Positions 43,882 to 55,758 of a DNA stretch of 64,000 nt are shown one piece after another. Numbering within the stretch: position 1 is the stretch's first letter; each line of letters opens with the position of its first letter. The stretch lies in assembly GCA_025716815.1 (NCBI GenBank), contig JAIXMN010000017.1, positions 186,001 through 250,000 of the forward strand, read 5' to 3'. The notes beneath the pieces were generated by a model, which was not told the origin of the DNA, did not search any database, and was given only the letters and a program-made list of their open reading frames with translations. The position numbers and the translations under genes are program-made. The stretch comes from Dichotomocladium elegans. Taxonomy: Eukaryota > Mucoromycota > Mucoromycetes > Mucorales > Lichtheimiaceae.

Positions 43882-44667
43882 ATGTCGAAAAGCATCAAGG
43901 CCCTCAGCTTGAAAGGCAAGCAGAATTGGGATTCCTCAATATACTGCTTCTCCCGCAACACACGCAACAACTTCTTGTGGGAGAAAGATGGTGCTGCCAA
44001 GGAGGCCATGCGAATTTTTTTCCAGAACCAGCTCACCTCAACTCCTCAATTCCGCCATTCGCCCTCCCGCGTTACTATCCAAATGTTCTATTATGCTGAT
44101 CCCAACTTTGGCGATCTCTCTAATTTCAAGCTGGAGCCGCTCGAGAAGCTTGTTGGCAATCTGTACCCGAACAAATTTGTCGACTTCCGCCTAATTCGCC
44201 TGCATTACCCCTACATGAACGCTGAGATTCTTGCAAAGTACTTGTCAGCCAACGCCGCTTCTAAATCGTGGGGTCAAATTGCACGACCGTTCTTCAAGGG
44301 CTTGCCGATTGTCAAGGCTCCCTTGCCTCACAACATGCCCTTTGGCGTTCAGTGGGGCAGCCTGCTGCCTCAGATCGCCAATGACAAACTCACGACGGCT
44401 ATTCAGGGCGTCAAGTATCAGGTCTCTGGTCGTCTCGGACGGCGGGCAGGTTCGGGTCGTTCGACTGTGACCCGCAAGTCGATCGGTACCTTCCAGTTCA
44501 CGAGCCACAAGTCTCTCGTCGATGTTGGTCGCCATACCTTCTCCAACAAGAACGGCAGCATCACCGTTAAAGTTTGGATTGCGTCCGCCTTGTTTGGTGT
44601 CAATGCCCTCAAGCACATGAATAAGAAAGCCGTTGAAGCTGCTGCCAACCAGGCTGCCAAGTTGTAA
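43882..44667 (+). CDS. mitochondrial small ribosomal subunit protein uS3m (Rps3/Var1-type), nuclear-encoded
   Basis: Single exon, 261 aa from ATG 43882 (MSKSIKALSLKGKQNWDSSI). The upstream part of the open frame has no ATG. Recognisable features: VTIQMFYYADPNF, the domain PFFKGLPIVKAPLPHNMPFG, then VKYQVSGRLGRRAGSGRSTV, TRKSIGTFQFTSHKSLVDVG and GSITVKVWIASALFG, which fit the C-terminal domain of mitochondrial Rps3/Var1 (GRL.GRR...R...G...V..WI). The protein would join the head of the mitochondrial small ribosomal subunit. The first 40 residues are basic (K/R/S) with almost no acids and could be the import signal. In many fungi rps3 is a mitochondrial gene; here it is in nuclear context between intron-containing genes. 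Codon use looks like its neighbours. Confidence 0.8.
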   Translation: MSKSIKALSLKGKQNWDSSIYCFSRNTRNNFLWEKDGAAKEAMRIFFQNQLTSTPQFRHSPSRVTIQMFYYADPNFGDLSNFKLEPLEKLVGNLYPNKFVDFRLIRLHYPYMNAEILAKYLSANAASKSWGQIARPFFKGLPIVKAPLPHNMPFGVQWGSLLPQIANDKLTTAIQGVKYQVSGRLGRRAGSGRSTVTRKSIGTFQFTSHKSLVDVGRHTFSNKNGSITVKVWIASALFGVNALKHMNKKAVEAAANQAAKL

Positions 44668-45727
44668 ATTATTCACCCAGTTCTATATAATTGAAGAGGA
44701 GGCTTGAATATGGTGCTGTGCATGTACAAAACAAAACAAAAAAAAAACAAAATGAACCAATGTGTCAAAATACGTCTTTGCCATGCGGATACGGGAGGTG
44801 ACCATGGTCACTCTTTGCAAAACCATTGAAGCAATACTATGGTGAAAGGGAAATGCGATGGGCATAGGCATCATAACCTTTGGCAGTCGGGCAAACCTTT
44901 GGAGTTATTAACCTAAATTTTGACAGCCTTCAACTCCCCCCACCCTTTTTTTGTTATTTTATGAAAAAAAAAATTGTTTATGGAGCAGGAAATATTTATG
45001 CCAAAAAAAAAAAGGTCTATGACTGACTGGGTGTCTTCTTTTGCTGGGAATAGCGAGGTGGTTCTTGTCCTGAATTAATAAATTAGTAAAAAGTCCATTC
45101 GCGATCCTGTATGCACCCTTCGTATTCTATATAATACCAGGCTTTGATTGGAGACATTGCCAAAAGACACTGAATGGCTTTGCAACGTCCATGGGCCAGC
45201 TCGAAAAACCGACTAGTAAATCTTCTAGGTGTTCATTGCATCGATGAGGCTGTGGAGCATTGCTTGACGGGCCACTGCTATGTTTGTTTAAAGGGAATGA
45301 CGAGGAGTCGGGCATCTTGGCTTTGTGTTCTGGGAGAGTAGGGCGGCCCTGGAAAAAAAAAAGCAGCTGACAAAATGTCTGCTATTTGCTCAAGGATGGG
45401 CACTGAGCTCGAAAAAATAGGATAAGACAGAGAGACAGAGAGAGTATGCGAGTGTGTGCGGAAGCGAGGCGGCTTCGAATAAATCGATACAAGGGGAACT
45501 GAAAAATATTTTTACTTGATATGTATTTTAGAGATCGTTGGACTTTTCTGCGACAGTTGGTCTTTTGGGGGAAAGGGAACCAATGATTATTTGCTCCATG
45601 CCCGTTATTATTGTCTTCGTTCTTTCTCGCATGAATTAGATTGGCGGGCAAATTTTAGACGCTCTCCGTCCTTTTCTCTTGCTCTTTTTAGCTTTTATCT
45701 GTCCGTAAGTTGAGGACAAAACCCGCA
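44668..45727. other. intergenic, no gene recognised
   Basis: 1.06 kb with several A-runs (44735-44750, 44963-44972, 45004-45013). Nothing coding identified. Confidence 0.45.
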
Positions 45728-48700
45728 ATGAAACTTATCGATCCCGAGCCGTCAATGATCCCCAAGGAGAATCACATGCTCTGGCTCCACATCCTCGATG
45801 ACGCCTTCGTGCTTGTCAATGCCAATGGCCATACGCTTCACATTGACTTCCAAGGCGGAATCATCACCAGCAAGGGTATAAAATAGCAATAACGTATCAA
45901 ACACCGAAAGTCGAACGATGAAATGAATATCCCTCCGGGAACACACAGGGCCTACAGATCTTCCTAAAGACGTGCGTTCGTATCAAATCTTCGGCATTCT
46001 TGGATTTATAGAAGGCTTCCGCGGTATGAGGCACCCCAAAGCAATGACAGTCCCTTCATCTTCTTTCTACTTATTTATTAGGACTTGCGTAATAGAAAAA
46101 TACTTGGTCGTAATTACCCAAGCGCAGACATTGGGTCGTATCTTCAACCACGCTGTCTATGTCATTGAACAAGTGGCGTGCCTGAACCTTGACCCACGCA
46201 AGGCCCGAGAAATACTCGATGAAAACGTAAAGTATGCTCGATGGGTGTGTCTGGGTCACACGAGGTCATTTTGGTCATTTCGCTTAATTGTTTTCGCGAT
46301 CAGATTCAGACATTCAACAGGTCATCTGATAGCGAGGAGGAGGAGGAGGAGGAGGAAGAGCTGAAGAAAGCAATGCCTGTCAAGCCTCCAAAACAGATTG
46401 TCCCCGCCGCATCTTTTTCAACACCTACGACAAACAGCACCAGAGCCCGGAAACACCCACCAGCTCCATTGGCGAATCGCTTCAGATTATCGCTCACTCG
46501 TTCCAAACGGCCCACAGTCGAGTCATCTCCGACGCTGAAGATGTCTACTTCCCTGACAACGCTTATCTCTTCATCACCCGCACCATCCTTGGATCTCTTT
46601 GCCTCGCTTGCGCTCCAGGAAGAGATCACCTTGGATAGAAAGATCGTTCGCCAGGTGACCGAACTTTTTAGCCGATCTACATTTATTTATGCTCCGGATT
46701 ATGGTGCGTCCTTTGCCTTTATTATTTTGAATGCCATCCATCTTAGCTGATGCGTCGTCATCCGTAGACATCAGCAACAGCTTTCAGCGGGCCTACGAGG
46801 ATCCTGATACGAACAATAAAAGAATTCCCCTCTGGCAAAAGGTAATCTATGTCTGCTAACCGTGATGAAGCCTGCATATTCAATTTGTACAAATATTCGC
46901 TTATTAGACCGACCGACGATTCTGGTGGAACGAACACATGTGTCGCGATTTCAAAGCAAACAATGTGAGCCACTCGTCCTTTGACCATGTGACACTGCAC
47001 ATAGCTGATCACCGGATAAAACTATCGCCACAGATTGATGAATGGATCATCCCCGTGATTCAGGGGACAATGCAAATCGAGACATGTGAAATTGAAGGCA
47101 ATCAGTTCGAGTTCATCCTGGTATCAAGACGCAGTCGAGAAAGAGCAGGTAAAGGACAAAACCGGTCGGATGATAATTGATTCGGGCATGAGCTCACTTT
47201 ATGCTGAAGGCATGCGTTATCAGCGCCGTGGCGTCAACGAACGCGGTGAATCCGCGAATTTTGTCGAGACGGAGCAGATTGTCATATTTAATGCAAGTGA
47301 GGTCTCGAGGTGGACCATGAAGCAAGGTTATTAATGGGGCTACATTAGAGAGACGGTGAGCCGCACATAGCCTCGTTCGTCCAAACCCGTGGATCAAGTA
47401 AGCAAGCCGGACTACTCTTTTCCTTCCATAGTTCATGTTAGAAACCTTCCGTGTGAATGGTTAGTTCCGTTGTTTTGGAGCCAGTCTCCGTATAGTCTCC
47501 ACCCTGTTCCGACACTCGATCGCACCGTAAAAGAAAACAATCTTGCATTCGAACGCCACTTTGCACAGCAAGCCAAGCTATACAAGCATCAATTTGCGAT
47601 TAATTTAACCGAGCTCACAGGCCGAGAAGCCATTGTGGGTGCAGCTTTCCGTCGTCATGTGGAGCAATTGGCCGATCCGAATATAACGTAGGATGGCATC
47701 ATAAGAAAAAGTTTGCATGCGTGCAATGCGAATTAACAACTACTGCAGATACATCGAGTTTGACTTCCATCGAGAGACAAAGGGCATGCGTTTTGAAAAT
47801 ATCAGCAAGTTGACCACAAGTCTACGAAGTGACCTCGACAGACTTGCGTAATGTTTACAGGAGCCTATAGAGAAAAAGCTCAAGAGCTGATGATATTCCC
47901 ATAGATATTTCTGGCAAGCGGGGAAGAACACCATCTATTGTAAGCAGAATGGTGTATTTCGAACGGTATGTGCGACAGGACAAAGAGGCTGTTCATACCA
48001 ATACTCTTATCTTCTGACCATGATCGCAGAATTGCATGGATTGTCTCGATCGCACGAATGTCGTACAAGTACGTATTTTTTTTTCTTTGGCAGGCTGATG
48101 TATTCTTTCTATGGAGCTGACTTAAAGAATGTTACAGAGTGCGTTCGGACGAGAGGTGCTCAACTTGCAGTTAATGCGTTTCGGTATCGCTGAATTTCAT
48201 GATGAAGGTATTCGTTATTATAATGATTTTGAACGAATATTCAACCATGGTACGTGGAGCGACTGGAGAGAAATTTGTGTATCTATTTCCCATGCTCAGT
48301 TACAGTACTCGATTGAAGTATGGGCAAACAACGGTGATATGATTTCACGAATGTACACTGGTACCAGTGCGCTCAAGGGCGATTTTACACGGTATATGCA
48401 GAAGCGAAAAATCTGGGTTGGTCGAGCTGATCATGGCCAATGTTTTAGTACCGGCAAACGCAATATCACAGGCATGATGAATGATGCATCGAATTCACTC
48501 GCACGCATGTACCTAAACACAGTCAAGGATTTCTGGCAGCAGGCAACGATCGATTATGTGCTGGGTTGGTATATATACAGATGGAGGCCTGGTATGTTTC
48601 TCCCACTGGGCTAAATGAGAATGAGAATTGGTAAAAAGGGTACCACAAGGTCGAGATCTTTCGTCATGTACCCGAGTACACTCGAATGTCAGCAGAGCCT

Positions 48701-49617
48701 GGCAACGAACGGCGCGGTGCAAGGATCCGCATGGATGCCAGTAAGAAGAAGGAGCTCTAATCAGCATCTCACTCTCATTTTTTGCTTACGCACTTTTTTT
48801 CAAACAGTCGCCGTCAGCCGCGAGATTGTGATACCCGATGATGAGACCTCGATCGCTGGATGGACACTTCTTTCGCCCACCGAACCTCAAAAAACGTAAA
48901 AAAAGAGGCTTCCAAAGCACAGCAAAGAAAGTTCATGCATTGTTTCCGTCCTGCATATAGGCAATCGAAAAAATTTGAGGAGAAAGTGGTGCTGTTGACG
49001 TCGAGGGCGATTTATGTGTGCAGCTTCAACTACAAACTGGAAAAAGTTGTGCAGTTCAAGCGAATTGAGCTAGATACGGTCTCTTCCATCCAGACAGGTG
49101 AATATATCCTGTCATCCACCACACCGTTGTCTCGCGACCCGAATCAAAACTATGGGTTTCTCCTTTTCTACAATGCCGATCGCGAATCCATTCGGCTCAA
49201 CTCGGGCAGCATTGATAACCAGGGGCTCAATGACTTCTTTTTGAGTCCTGATTTGCCCTCGTCTGGTCCCACCACTGCGGGAACTCATGAAGCGGCGGAG
49301 GCGGATCGGCCTCAGCAAGCATTTTTGGCGTTTAAAGCCGTGCGCTACAATATATTGGGAGAGGTCCCAGAGTACGACGAAAAGACGTGCCGGGAGCAGG
49401 TTCAAGATATTACGGATATGATTGCTGAGGCATGTGGCCGAATCGAGGACGACCATTTTGTGGTATATCATCCCATTATCAGGTGCGTCAGTGGATGGGA
49501 TATATATAGGGCACTCGATTCACTTGGTAGAAAATACATAGTCTCGAAGAGGCCGAGGACACAGACGGTATCTTCACAAAGATGGGACTTAAAATCAAGC
49601 AGGCGATTTGGATGTAA
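45728..49617 (+). CDS. SAC-domain phosphoinositide phosphatase with hSac2 domain (INPP5F/SAC2-like)
   Basis: ATG at 45728: MKLIDPEPSMIPKENHMLWL. Exons run through SYQIFGILGFIEG and KYLVVITQAQTLGRIF (start of the SAC domain), SQIDEWIIPVIQGTMQI-type sequence (PQIDEWIIPVIQGTMQIETC), FEFILVSRRSRERAG, RYQRRGVNERGESANFVETE, WLVPLFWSQSPYSL, FDFHRETKGMRFENISKL and the catalytic CX5R motif NCMDCLDRTNVVQ. After the SAC domain come KNITGMMNDASN-like and ATIDYVLG segments, then an hSac2-type domain: KVVLLTSRAIYVCSFNYKLE, KVVQFKRIELDTVSSIQTGE, NYGFLLFYNADRESIRLNSG. The last exon is SLEEAEDTDGIFTKMGLKIK plus QAIWM, TAA at 49615-49617. SAC1 alone lacks the hSac2 part, so INPP5F/SAC2 (PI4P phosphatase of endosomes) is the better match. 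A poly-Glu run (about 46331-46365) lies in a linker. About 15 introns; borders approximate. Confidence 0.88.
46331..46365 (+). repeat. (GAG)n tract coding poly-Glu
   Basis: AGCGAGGAGGAGGAGGAGGAGGAGGAAGAG within the SAC phosphatase gene gives a run of about nine Glu residues after SSDS, a Ser-Asp-Glu-rich segment that looks like a disordered acidic loop with possible CK2 sites. Confidence 0.75.
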
Positions 49618-49857
49618 AATTATTATCACTACCTTATTATTATCATATACACATAATACATACGCACCTATCCGTATTATTAATATGACACATCCTTAAC
49701 TATCGGGGTGGGAGGGGGGAAAGTAGTCGGAATAAGTTGGTGTGTCAAAAGGGCAAAATTAGAGGTCGGGTCCAAGCCACCGTTGGAATAGACATTTTTG
49801 GGAAGCCCAAGAGATTGGTTTTTTTTTCTTCCTCTCTCTCTCTTTTCAATCGTTGCA
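49618..49857. promoter_or_regulatory. promoter region of eL22 with polypyrimidine tract
   Basis: Short intergenic segment. CTTCCTCTCTCTCTCTTTTC (about 49828-49848) lies directly upstream of the eL22 ATG; such pyrimidine-rich leaders are usual in fungal ribosomal protein genes. Confidence 0.5.
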
Positions 49858-50299
49858 ATGGCTCCCGTTAAGGCTACCTCTGTCAAGAAGTCCAAGTTCG
49901 TCATCGACTGCTCTGGCCCTGCCAATGACAAGATCTTTGACGCTGCTGCCTTCGTATGATTATTTTCCGTGTTTGCTCAGTGACCTTGCTTTTCTCACGA
50001 TAAACTTGAACATTTTATTTGGCATAATTTAGGAGAAGTACCTTCACGACCGCATCAAGGTCGATGGCCGCACCAACAACTTGGGCGAGGCTGTTACCAT
50101 CACCCGCGGCGCTGACAACAAGATCACCGTTGTTGCTACCATTGCCTTCTCCAAGCGCTACTTGAAGTACCTTACCAAGAAGTTCTTGAAGAAGAACCAG
50201 ATCCGTGACTGGTTGCGTGTCATTGCCACTGACAAGCAGACCTTCGAGCTCCGTTACTTCAACATCGCCAACGATGAGGCTGAGGAGGATGAGGAGTAA
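49858..50299 (+). CDS. RPL22: 60S ribosomal protein eL22
   Basis: Two exons: 49858-49953 and 50033-50299, phase 0 intron with GTATGA donor and TTTAG acceptor. Protein of 120 aa: [32 protein letters not shown] | [80 protein letters not shown] and an acidic tail (DEAEEDEE). This is full length for eL22, an rRNA-binding protein of the large cytosolic subunit. Codon use is strongly biased to C-ending codons and AAG for Lys, a sign of high expression. Confidence 0.98.
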
Positions 50300-50488
50300 A
50301 CGTCTTGCTGTCTATTGTTTTTTTTTTCTGTCATGGTATCATTTTACCGTGATTCAATAAAAGAATAGAAAGAATCGCTGGATTAAGTGTGTGTGTACGT
50401 ATTTAAATTTATTGTATCTCCTCCCCCCCCCCCGCCGCCCGTCCGTGCGCGTTTTTCTGTTGTTGTTGTTTTTTTTTAAAAGCGATTT

Positions 50489-52119
50489 ATGGAGAGGACT
50501 ACAGATGACATTATACGAGGCACGAATGACGATGCCACCATTAGCCGAATGCAAGTCATTTTCTTTGTGAACACATTCCCCCTCTGTTAGTTTTCCATTG
50601 CGGACCAACCGACTTACATGAGCAGGTCCGCGGTGTCCCGCCGCTACTTTGCCGATCCTTTCGTGAAATACTTTGTCAGCAAACCTGTGCGACGATCGCC
50701 GATTATGAATCGGGGTAAGGCATGCCGGGCCAACAGGATGCTGTACGTTGATGATGGCGCTGAATATGTTTTCTCAGGCACCTATATTCGCCAACTCGCG
50801 CTGGACCGACTGGTGCGGCAGTTTCTTGCGCTTCCAAGCACGGGGAAAAAGAAACAGATTCTTTCGCTCGGTGCTGGTTTTGACACCCGCTACTTTTTGC
50901 TCAAGGTTTCTCTTTTTTTTTTTCCCCAACGCAACTGGGACATAATCACGTCCTGATAGCCAAACTGAACATGAGAATAGAAGAACAAGACACTCGATGA
51001 CGCCCGGTACTTTGAGACCGATTTCCCGGAAACGATTGCAAAGAAGACAGCCATTATCAAACGCTATCCTGACTTGCATGGTCTTGTCGCGAACAGTCGG
51101 CTAGGTGATACATGGGTTCTGATATATTGGACAGAGTGTCGCTCCATGGAACTGATGTGTGTATGTGGGGGGAAAAGAGCGCGGAGGAATGGATCTAGTG
51201 AGCGACGATTACGTCTTGGTCGGCGGCGATTTACGGCAATGGCCCAATATTATGTCCCACATGCTTGACTACGGATTCGATGTTCAGTAAGTTCTGACCA
51301 TCCGTTCTATACTCTCATACACACACACATGTATATACCTTCAAAGCTATTGACCAGGGCGAGCTATTGGTTTATTCAGGGCACCCACCTTGCTCATTTC
51401 AGAATGTGTGTTGATCTACTTGGATCCGGAATATTCAAACGCCATTGTCGACTGGGCTACCCAAACACTTGTCGACTGCATGGTCATCTTGTACGAGCAG
51501 ATACGCCCTACAGACGCATTTGGTAAGATGATGATCCAGGTGCTACAGGTAACAGACGGACATTCTCCGGCCTCTCCTTCCCGACCTTTCTGCCGGGATT
51601 CAACCTTGTGCTAAAGATCAGATCAGGGCCGGGACATCGATCTCAAGGGTATCCATGCTTATCCAGAGCTGGAAGACCAGAAGCAGCGTTTCCTCCAGCT
51701 CGGATGGGACGGAGCCAAGGCCGTTGACCTCAACGAGATGCATGACAAGTACTTGGACCCAAAGGACCTCGCCAGAATAGCACGTCTCGAGATGCTTGAT
51801 GAGCTCGAGGAATGGCGGCTGCTCTCCGCACATTATTGCGTTGCATGGGCGTACAAATCGGCGAATGCCAAAGACGCTTATGCTGACATCGGTCTAGGTA
51901 AGCGAAAAAAAAAAGAGCGTTTCTCCACAATCTCTCTCTCCCGCAACACCCCCCCAAAAAAAAAAACATAATCGTCTCTGTGTGTCCTTTTTTTTTGAGC
52001 ACCAAGCTGTTCAAAAACCAGCAAAACAATTCATCTGATATCCTTTTTTATTTTAAGACAAAGGAATAGACCATTTCTTTGCCGAGACTACGAGAATGGA
52101 CGCGCCATCACTGAGGTGA
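50489..52119 (+). CDS. PPM1: leucine carboxyl methyltransferase 1 (Ppm1/LCMT1)
   Basis: SAM-dependent enzyme that methylates the C-terminal Leu of the PP2A catalytic subunit. Exon 1 (50489-50550, MERTTDDIIRGTNDDATISR) ends at a GCAAGT donor (GC-AG intron); exon 2 is 50626-50714, exon 3 50778-50905, exon 4 from 50981. Motifs: RRYFADPFVKYFV, SPIMNRGTYIRQLALDRLVR, the SAM loop ILSLGAGFDTRYF, LDDARYFETDFPETIAKKTA, DDYVLVGGDLRQWPNI, TLLISECVLIYLDPEYSNAI, VILYEQIRPTDAFGKMMIQV, GIHAYPELEDQKQRFLQLGW, LEEWRLLSAHYCVAWAYKSA. The last exon is DHFFAETTRMDAPSLR, stop TGA 52117-52119. Complete; all motifs needed for SAM binding are there. The eL22 gene lies 190 bp upstream, same strand. Confidence 0.94.
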
Positions 52120-52351
52120 ACCGCTTTGATGGGGGTACTATCTGAGCGCTCTAGTTTATTTTTCGTATTCTCATCCCATTTTTAACATGAGCCGCATTTG
52201 TGTTTATGCGGCTAAATATTCACCCGAAACGCCGTTTTGTTACCCACCCTGATCGGTGATCATCCGAAGAATACTCACGTGATTTCTATGCAAGCTCCAA
52301 AAAAAAAGATTGACCAATGACCAGAGACATTGGGTGAAAGCATTGTATCTA
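52120..52351. other. short spacer between convergent genes
   Basis: Holds the 3' ends of the LCMT1 (plus) and transporter (minus) genes. An (ATT/AGT) trinucleotide-like run at 52371-52390 codes Thr/Asn repeats in the transporter tail. Confidence 0.5.
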
Positions 52352-53924
52352 TTACGTTTTCTTTACATGATTATTATTAGTAGTAGTAGTAACGCTAGTG
52401 CGGTTTCGGCTAATGCCTGATTGTGTGTATATGATGGTGCCAACGATAACAAGTCCCGTGCCAAATCGAGCGCCCATACCGAATTCATTGTCGAAATAAA
52501 CGATGGAGATCAAAAGCGATGTAAACTTGCGCAGGTTGAGCACTAGATTGAGTGTAAGCGAGCTGGCGGATGCAGTCATGCGATTCACACCAGTAATGCA
52601 CACGTATCTTTTTTTTTTTGTTTGCGGGCGGGAGAGAAACGATCAGCGATTTTCTTCGGCGCACAGACACTCCCCAACTTACTGCGTCAGGACATTGAGC
52701 ACCAAGAAAGCCCAAAGCTTGGGTACCTCGAATGTGTGGAGGAAAGACGGCAACATGGACGTGACGGCTGAGCCTAGCACCGGGACTCGCTCAAACACAG
52801 TCGAGAGCGGCGTCAATGGAGAAGCGCTGTACATCGCGGCACTATCCAAAAGGTCGTTGTAAAAGAAGAGAAAGAACGGTAATGCCAAGAAATGCTAATA
52901 AACCAATCCATCAGTTTGGCTTATCCCTCTGTACACGCTTTCCCTCTCTCTCTCTCTCTCATGCGTGACATTCTTTTACCGTATAAAATAACCCTTCCCT
53001 CCACTGTTTGCCGTACTTTTTGTACGTGACCTCTTGCAAAAGCCCCATGCCTGCTGACAAGATCATTGCGACAACCAGAATAGCAATGCCGGTTAAGAAA
53101 TCACTTGTGGAGGAGGATGCGTCGGAACTTGATGACGAAGTAGGCGATGCATTATCAAGGGTGGACCAGATAACGCCGAGAGTCACCAAGCCGACACCCA
53201 CAACTTGAGACAACGGATAACGTTTCCGCAGAATCAGGGCTCCCATGACCATATTGGCAAACAGGCCGCCGCTCCTAAAAATGATGTGCAGCGGCATGGA
53301 TATCCGGTAGCCGAGCGCGAGGTTATTGAGTGTCGAGACAATGAAAAACAAGGTCACGATAATGGCCCACCGGGAGAGAGGGACCACAGTCGGTTTGAGT
53401 CGGGGCAACCCGGCCCCGCTTGGCCACTCGACCTGGTACCGGAGCCCCTCGAGCGCGACAAAAATAAATTGGCCAAAGGTGACAAGGTGCCCTGTATAAT
53501 GTATATATATTACCGACGACATCGAAATCAGACACACACACATTGTCATGTCGACCATTGCGGATTGCATCTAGATATATATATATACACATGTATGTGT
53601 ATACATAACTATGCGGCACCCATTCCCTCCTGTCCTCTTGCAAGCTCTTACCACTCTTAGGTACGTCCCTTCAGACACACACATACAAGACAATGAGGTT
53701 TGAGTTGTTGGAAAAAAAAAATCAGGAGGTAGCATCGGCGGCGTTGCGATTAGAGAGGACAAAAGCATGAGCGGCGAGTGAGGTGCAGCTTACTTGACAA
53801 TGACCTCGAGCGCAAAGACATTGCTACAGCAGCCACCGAAGATGAGGGAAAGAATAAGGGGTAGCTCGGGCGCCATCATGCGCACAAGTGATCCACCCAG
53901 GCTCGGTTGTGCACCGGATGTCAT
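52352..53924 (-). CDS. UAA-family nucleotide-sugar transporter (Yea4/SLC35B4-like)
   Basis: ATG at 53924: MTSGAQPSLGGSLVRMMAPE, first membrane helix LPLILSLIFGGCCSNVFALEV, a donor, then LVTFGQFIFVALEGLRYQVE, LKPTVVPLSRWAIIVTLFFI, STLNNLALGYRISMPLHIIF, RSGGLFANMVMGALILRKRY, PLSQVVGVGLVTLGVIWSTL, a Ser-rich loop (SPTSSSSSDASSSTSDF), ILVVAMILSAGMGLLQEVTY and KYGKQWREGLFY. Later exons have LWAFLVLNVLTQ, CITGVNRMTASASSLTLNLV, RKFTSLLISIVYFDNEFG and GTGLVIVGTIIYTQ. This is the UAA transporter order; the N-L-R-K-F-T-S-L-L motif and GVN are typical of UDP-GlcNAc transporters such as Yea4, which supply Golgi/ER glycan and chitin synthesis. It lies upstream of, and on the same strand as, the Ktr-type mannosyltransferase. 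Confidence 0.9.
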
Positions 53925-54089
53925 TTATGAAAGGAGGGAGGGGAGAATGTAATGGAAAGAGAAAAAGGGCGTGACACACGCCACAATGATTTAAGTCCTT
54001 TTTTTCTTCAGATAAAAAAAATTACATTATGCGACGAGTGGGGGATCCCCTCCCCTCACCTCATCAAAAAGAAGGGGTGGGAAGGGCGC
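53925..54089. other. short intergenic spacer
   Basis: 165 bp between the transporter start and the mannosyltransferase stop, both minus strand. AT-rich with one (T)8 run; no gene. Confidence 0.5.
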
Positions 54090-55758
54090 TCAGTTTTCGG
54101 AAGGAATTTTTTTCGCGTTGGTGGCGAATTCTGGGCGTTTGGTCCGCCGTTCATCATAAAAGATCTGATCACCGTTTGGCTTGAATTCCCATCGATATCC
54201 TTCCTCTGGGTATTGATCCCATTTGGGCATACATGATCCCCAGTCATAGTCAAAATTGACAACATCATCTGCATAGGAGAGAACAGGGTGAGCCGAGCCG
54301 AGCGGAGCCGAGCGGAAGTGGAGGCGGAGGCTGCAAACCTCCAGACAAGGAAGGGGGATGTTCTTCTCTTCGGGCTTACCAGGACACATGCACTTTCCAA
54401 AGTCGCCATCATCAATGCAATGAGCGAAGCCATCGTGCTTATAGCCGATATCGCGAAAAAAGTGGACTTCTGACTTATTGAGAAAGAGACCTGTAGCCAG
54501 ACTGTGGACAATAGCATCGCCCCAGCGCTCGTAAAAGAAGTTACCAGTACCATCGAGATAATCAAAGTAGGCCTGGTAGCGCTCGTCGCGCCAGAGCTCT
54601 AATGAGGCGATCTCAAAGTTAGACCAAAAATGACACAGGTTGTATCCGGATTCGTCTCCGAAGAAGCGCAATAGATTAGTTTGGAGGTTGTGCTTGTGTG
54701 CAAAGCGAAGGGTGTGCTCCCAGATTGAGGGAATCGTCTCCGGAATTTCCTCGAGGGTGATGGTGAAACTATACAGCTTCTTATTCGTCTTCATAAAGAG
54801 GAACGGATCATAATCTAGATCACAGTAGAAATGAACGCCAGGTTCCACCCGCCTTAGAAGCCACAGTTGGATAAAGTGAATCAAAATGCACATCCTCTCA
54901 TGTCTTTCTCTGTTCTGCCGACACAGTCCAATCTGAGCGTACCAGTAATATTCGTAATCCGCAAGGAGCGGATGGCGATAAAAGAATCCCGAATTGAAGC
55001 GACACATGTGTCTGTAGGAGAGGGATCCGCCATAAAGGATATTGCGTGATTCATAATCTTCCAGACGCTCGGCCAGCACCGATCGGTTGACCGAGCGAGG
55101 AATGGACCACATGGAGTCCGGCACGCGGCCGAACGAGACGGGGGCAGAGGTGAGCGCGAGGATGGACTTCTTGAAGTCGTCGGTGAACTCTTCATCGTTG
55201 AGAAAAACATAAGGGTACGAAAACCTGCGATTAAATCGGCTAAAGCGAGATGTTCAATTTTGCAGAATGTGAGATCATAGTAGACGACGACATGCACACA
55301 AGAGAGACATACTCTTCAAATTCACGTAACGTCCGTCGCATCGGCGAGAGCTCACTGTTCCTGCAGAGAATAACAATGACGGCTTTTACACGCCCGTCAT
55401 TGTCTATCGTTTCATTGGCATCGGCAGTCGTGCTTTGTATTGGCGATGTCAGCTGCTCCTGTGGAAAGTGTTCTTTCTCGGTAACTGATGCTGCACCCAT
55501 CATCGGTTCGTTTAACATCTCCTCCTCCCTGTCAAATGGATTTCTGTCCTGTATATCGTCTACCATCAAGATATCTTCTTCGTAGTCACCTAATGGCGGA
55601 TCGCACAAGCTATCGTCACGTTGCATGATCGAAGGCGAGAAACATGCAATGGATCGAGTAGATCCGGATGGGCGTGCGACAAGGTATAAAGACCCAAAGT
55701 AAAAGATAAGAGTACCAAAAATAATCAAGGCATAGGAAGATTTGCTACGTCTTAACAT
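54090..55758 (-). CDS. alpha-1,2-mannosyltransferase, GT15 (Ktr/Kre2/Mnt1 family)
   Basis: Type II Golgi glycosyltransferase that elongates O- and N-linked mannans using GDP-mannose. ATG at 55758: MLRRSKSSYALIIFGTLIFY with one N-terminal membrane helix (to about residue 27), an acidic stem rich in Asp/Glu, then the catalytic domain VKAVIVILCRNSELSPMRRT, FSYPYVFLNDEEFTDDFKKS, HMCRFNSGFFYRHPLLADYE, YYWRVEPGVHFYCDLDYDPF, YSFTITLEEIPETIPSIWEH, FWSNFEIASLELWRDERYQA, YFDYLDGTGNFFYERWGDAI, VHSLATGLFLNKSEVHFFRD, IGYKHDGF, and the C-terminal part NFDYDWGSCMPKWDQYP. Introns occur at 54853-54942 (90 bp) and 54269-54379 (111 bp), both multiples of three and stop-free, plus one near 55230-55310. A conserved Glu nucleophile region (NFEIA) is intact. 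Clear family member. Confidence 0.95.
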
